64,000 bases of DNA from Aedes albopictus. Lineage: Eukaryota; Arthropoda; Insecta; Diptera; Culicidae. A program made the position numbers and the translations under genes. Of the stretch, positions 63,913-64,000 are shown one piece after another. The notes beneath the pieces were generated by a model. The model saw only the letters and a list, made by a program, of their open reading frames with translations. It ran no database searches and was not told where the DNA came from. The stretch's first letter is position 1. Each line of letters starts with the position of its first letter. The stretch is from the NCBI RefSeq assembly GCF_035046485.1, contig NC_085138.1, forward strand, positions 446,067,204 to 446,131,203, in the 5' to 3' direction.

Positions 63913-64000
63913 TTCCTGGAGTAGGCATGCGGGAAACTTAACGTGACTCTTCGATAACGAGCTACGCATTAAGATTAGCAAAATATGCTACAAGGGGCAG
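63913..64000. other. Right edge, nothing recognised
   Basis: The minisatellite pattern stops near 63915. The remaining bases have no identifiable feature. Confidence 0.5.

Noticed and set aside
1..64000. CRISPR arrays, operons, bacterial insertion sequences, endogenous viral genes
   Set aside because: Spliced insect genes and eukaryotic repeats throughout. No direct-repeat/spacer arrays, ribosome-binding-site-led gene strings or recognisable viral proteins were seen.

Overview
The window is eukaryotic, AT-rich, intron-bearing insect DNA packed with mobile elements. Feilai-type tRNA-SINEs, degenerate RTE-like reverse transcriptases, many TA- and TTAA-flanked foldback elements and GGAATTCC-type minisatellites all point to an Aedes-like mosquito (inference from repeat families I recognise; no search was possible). 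There are no prokaryotic operons, CRISPR arrays or rRNA.

The one fully readable gene is on the + strand: a transient-receptor-potential-like channel (trpl). It has nine coding exons from 30619 to 51109, all with GT..AG borders and consistent phase, giving 1317 codons plus a stop. A strong candidate photoreceptor promoter lies about 10 kb upstream: an RCSI/P3-like homeodomain palindrome at 20399-20409 followed by a TATA box at 20431-20437. If correct, the transcription unit spans about 31 kb, with two long introns (20621-30397 and 30859-46856) filled with repeats. The predicted protein has TRPL-type pore and TM sequence but ends in the Gly-Trp-Leu tail known from Drosophila TRP.

Parts of other genes are visible on the - strand: a start-codon exon near 9.8 kb; the first two coding exons of an unidentified membrane-anchored protein at 58188-58442; and the last coding exon of an unidentified Ser/Gln-rich protein at 61684-61850.

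Layout: 1-9.8 kb, decayed repeats and foldback elements; 9.8-13.2 kb, low-repeat region around a - strand start exon; 13.2-19.3 kb, SINE, TGAG satellite, minisatellite with a solo LTR, and a three-level nest of insertions; 20.4-51.3 kb, trpl with repeat-filled introns (reverse-transcriptase relic, 2.9-kb inverted-repeat element, 152-bp satellite with a 1.28-kb solo LTR); 51.4-57.7 kb, SINE and foldback elements; 58-62 kb, gene pieces; 62.3-63.9 kb, a second minisatellite containing a perfect 115-bp-arm palindrome.

The most notable non-gene signal is a shared 3' stem-loop. Feilai copies and three 52-61-bp insertions with their own target duplications carry the same tail hairpin, with a compensatory base-pair change, suggesting the element recognised by the retrotransposition machinery.
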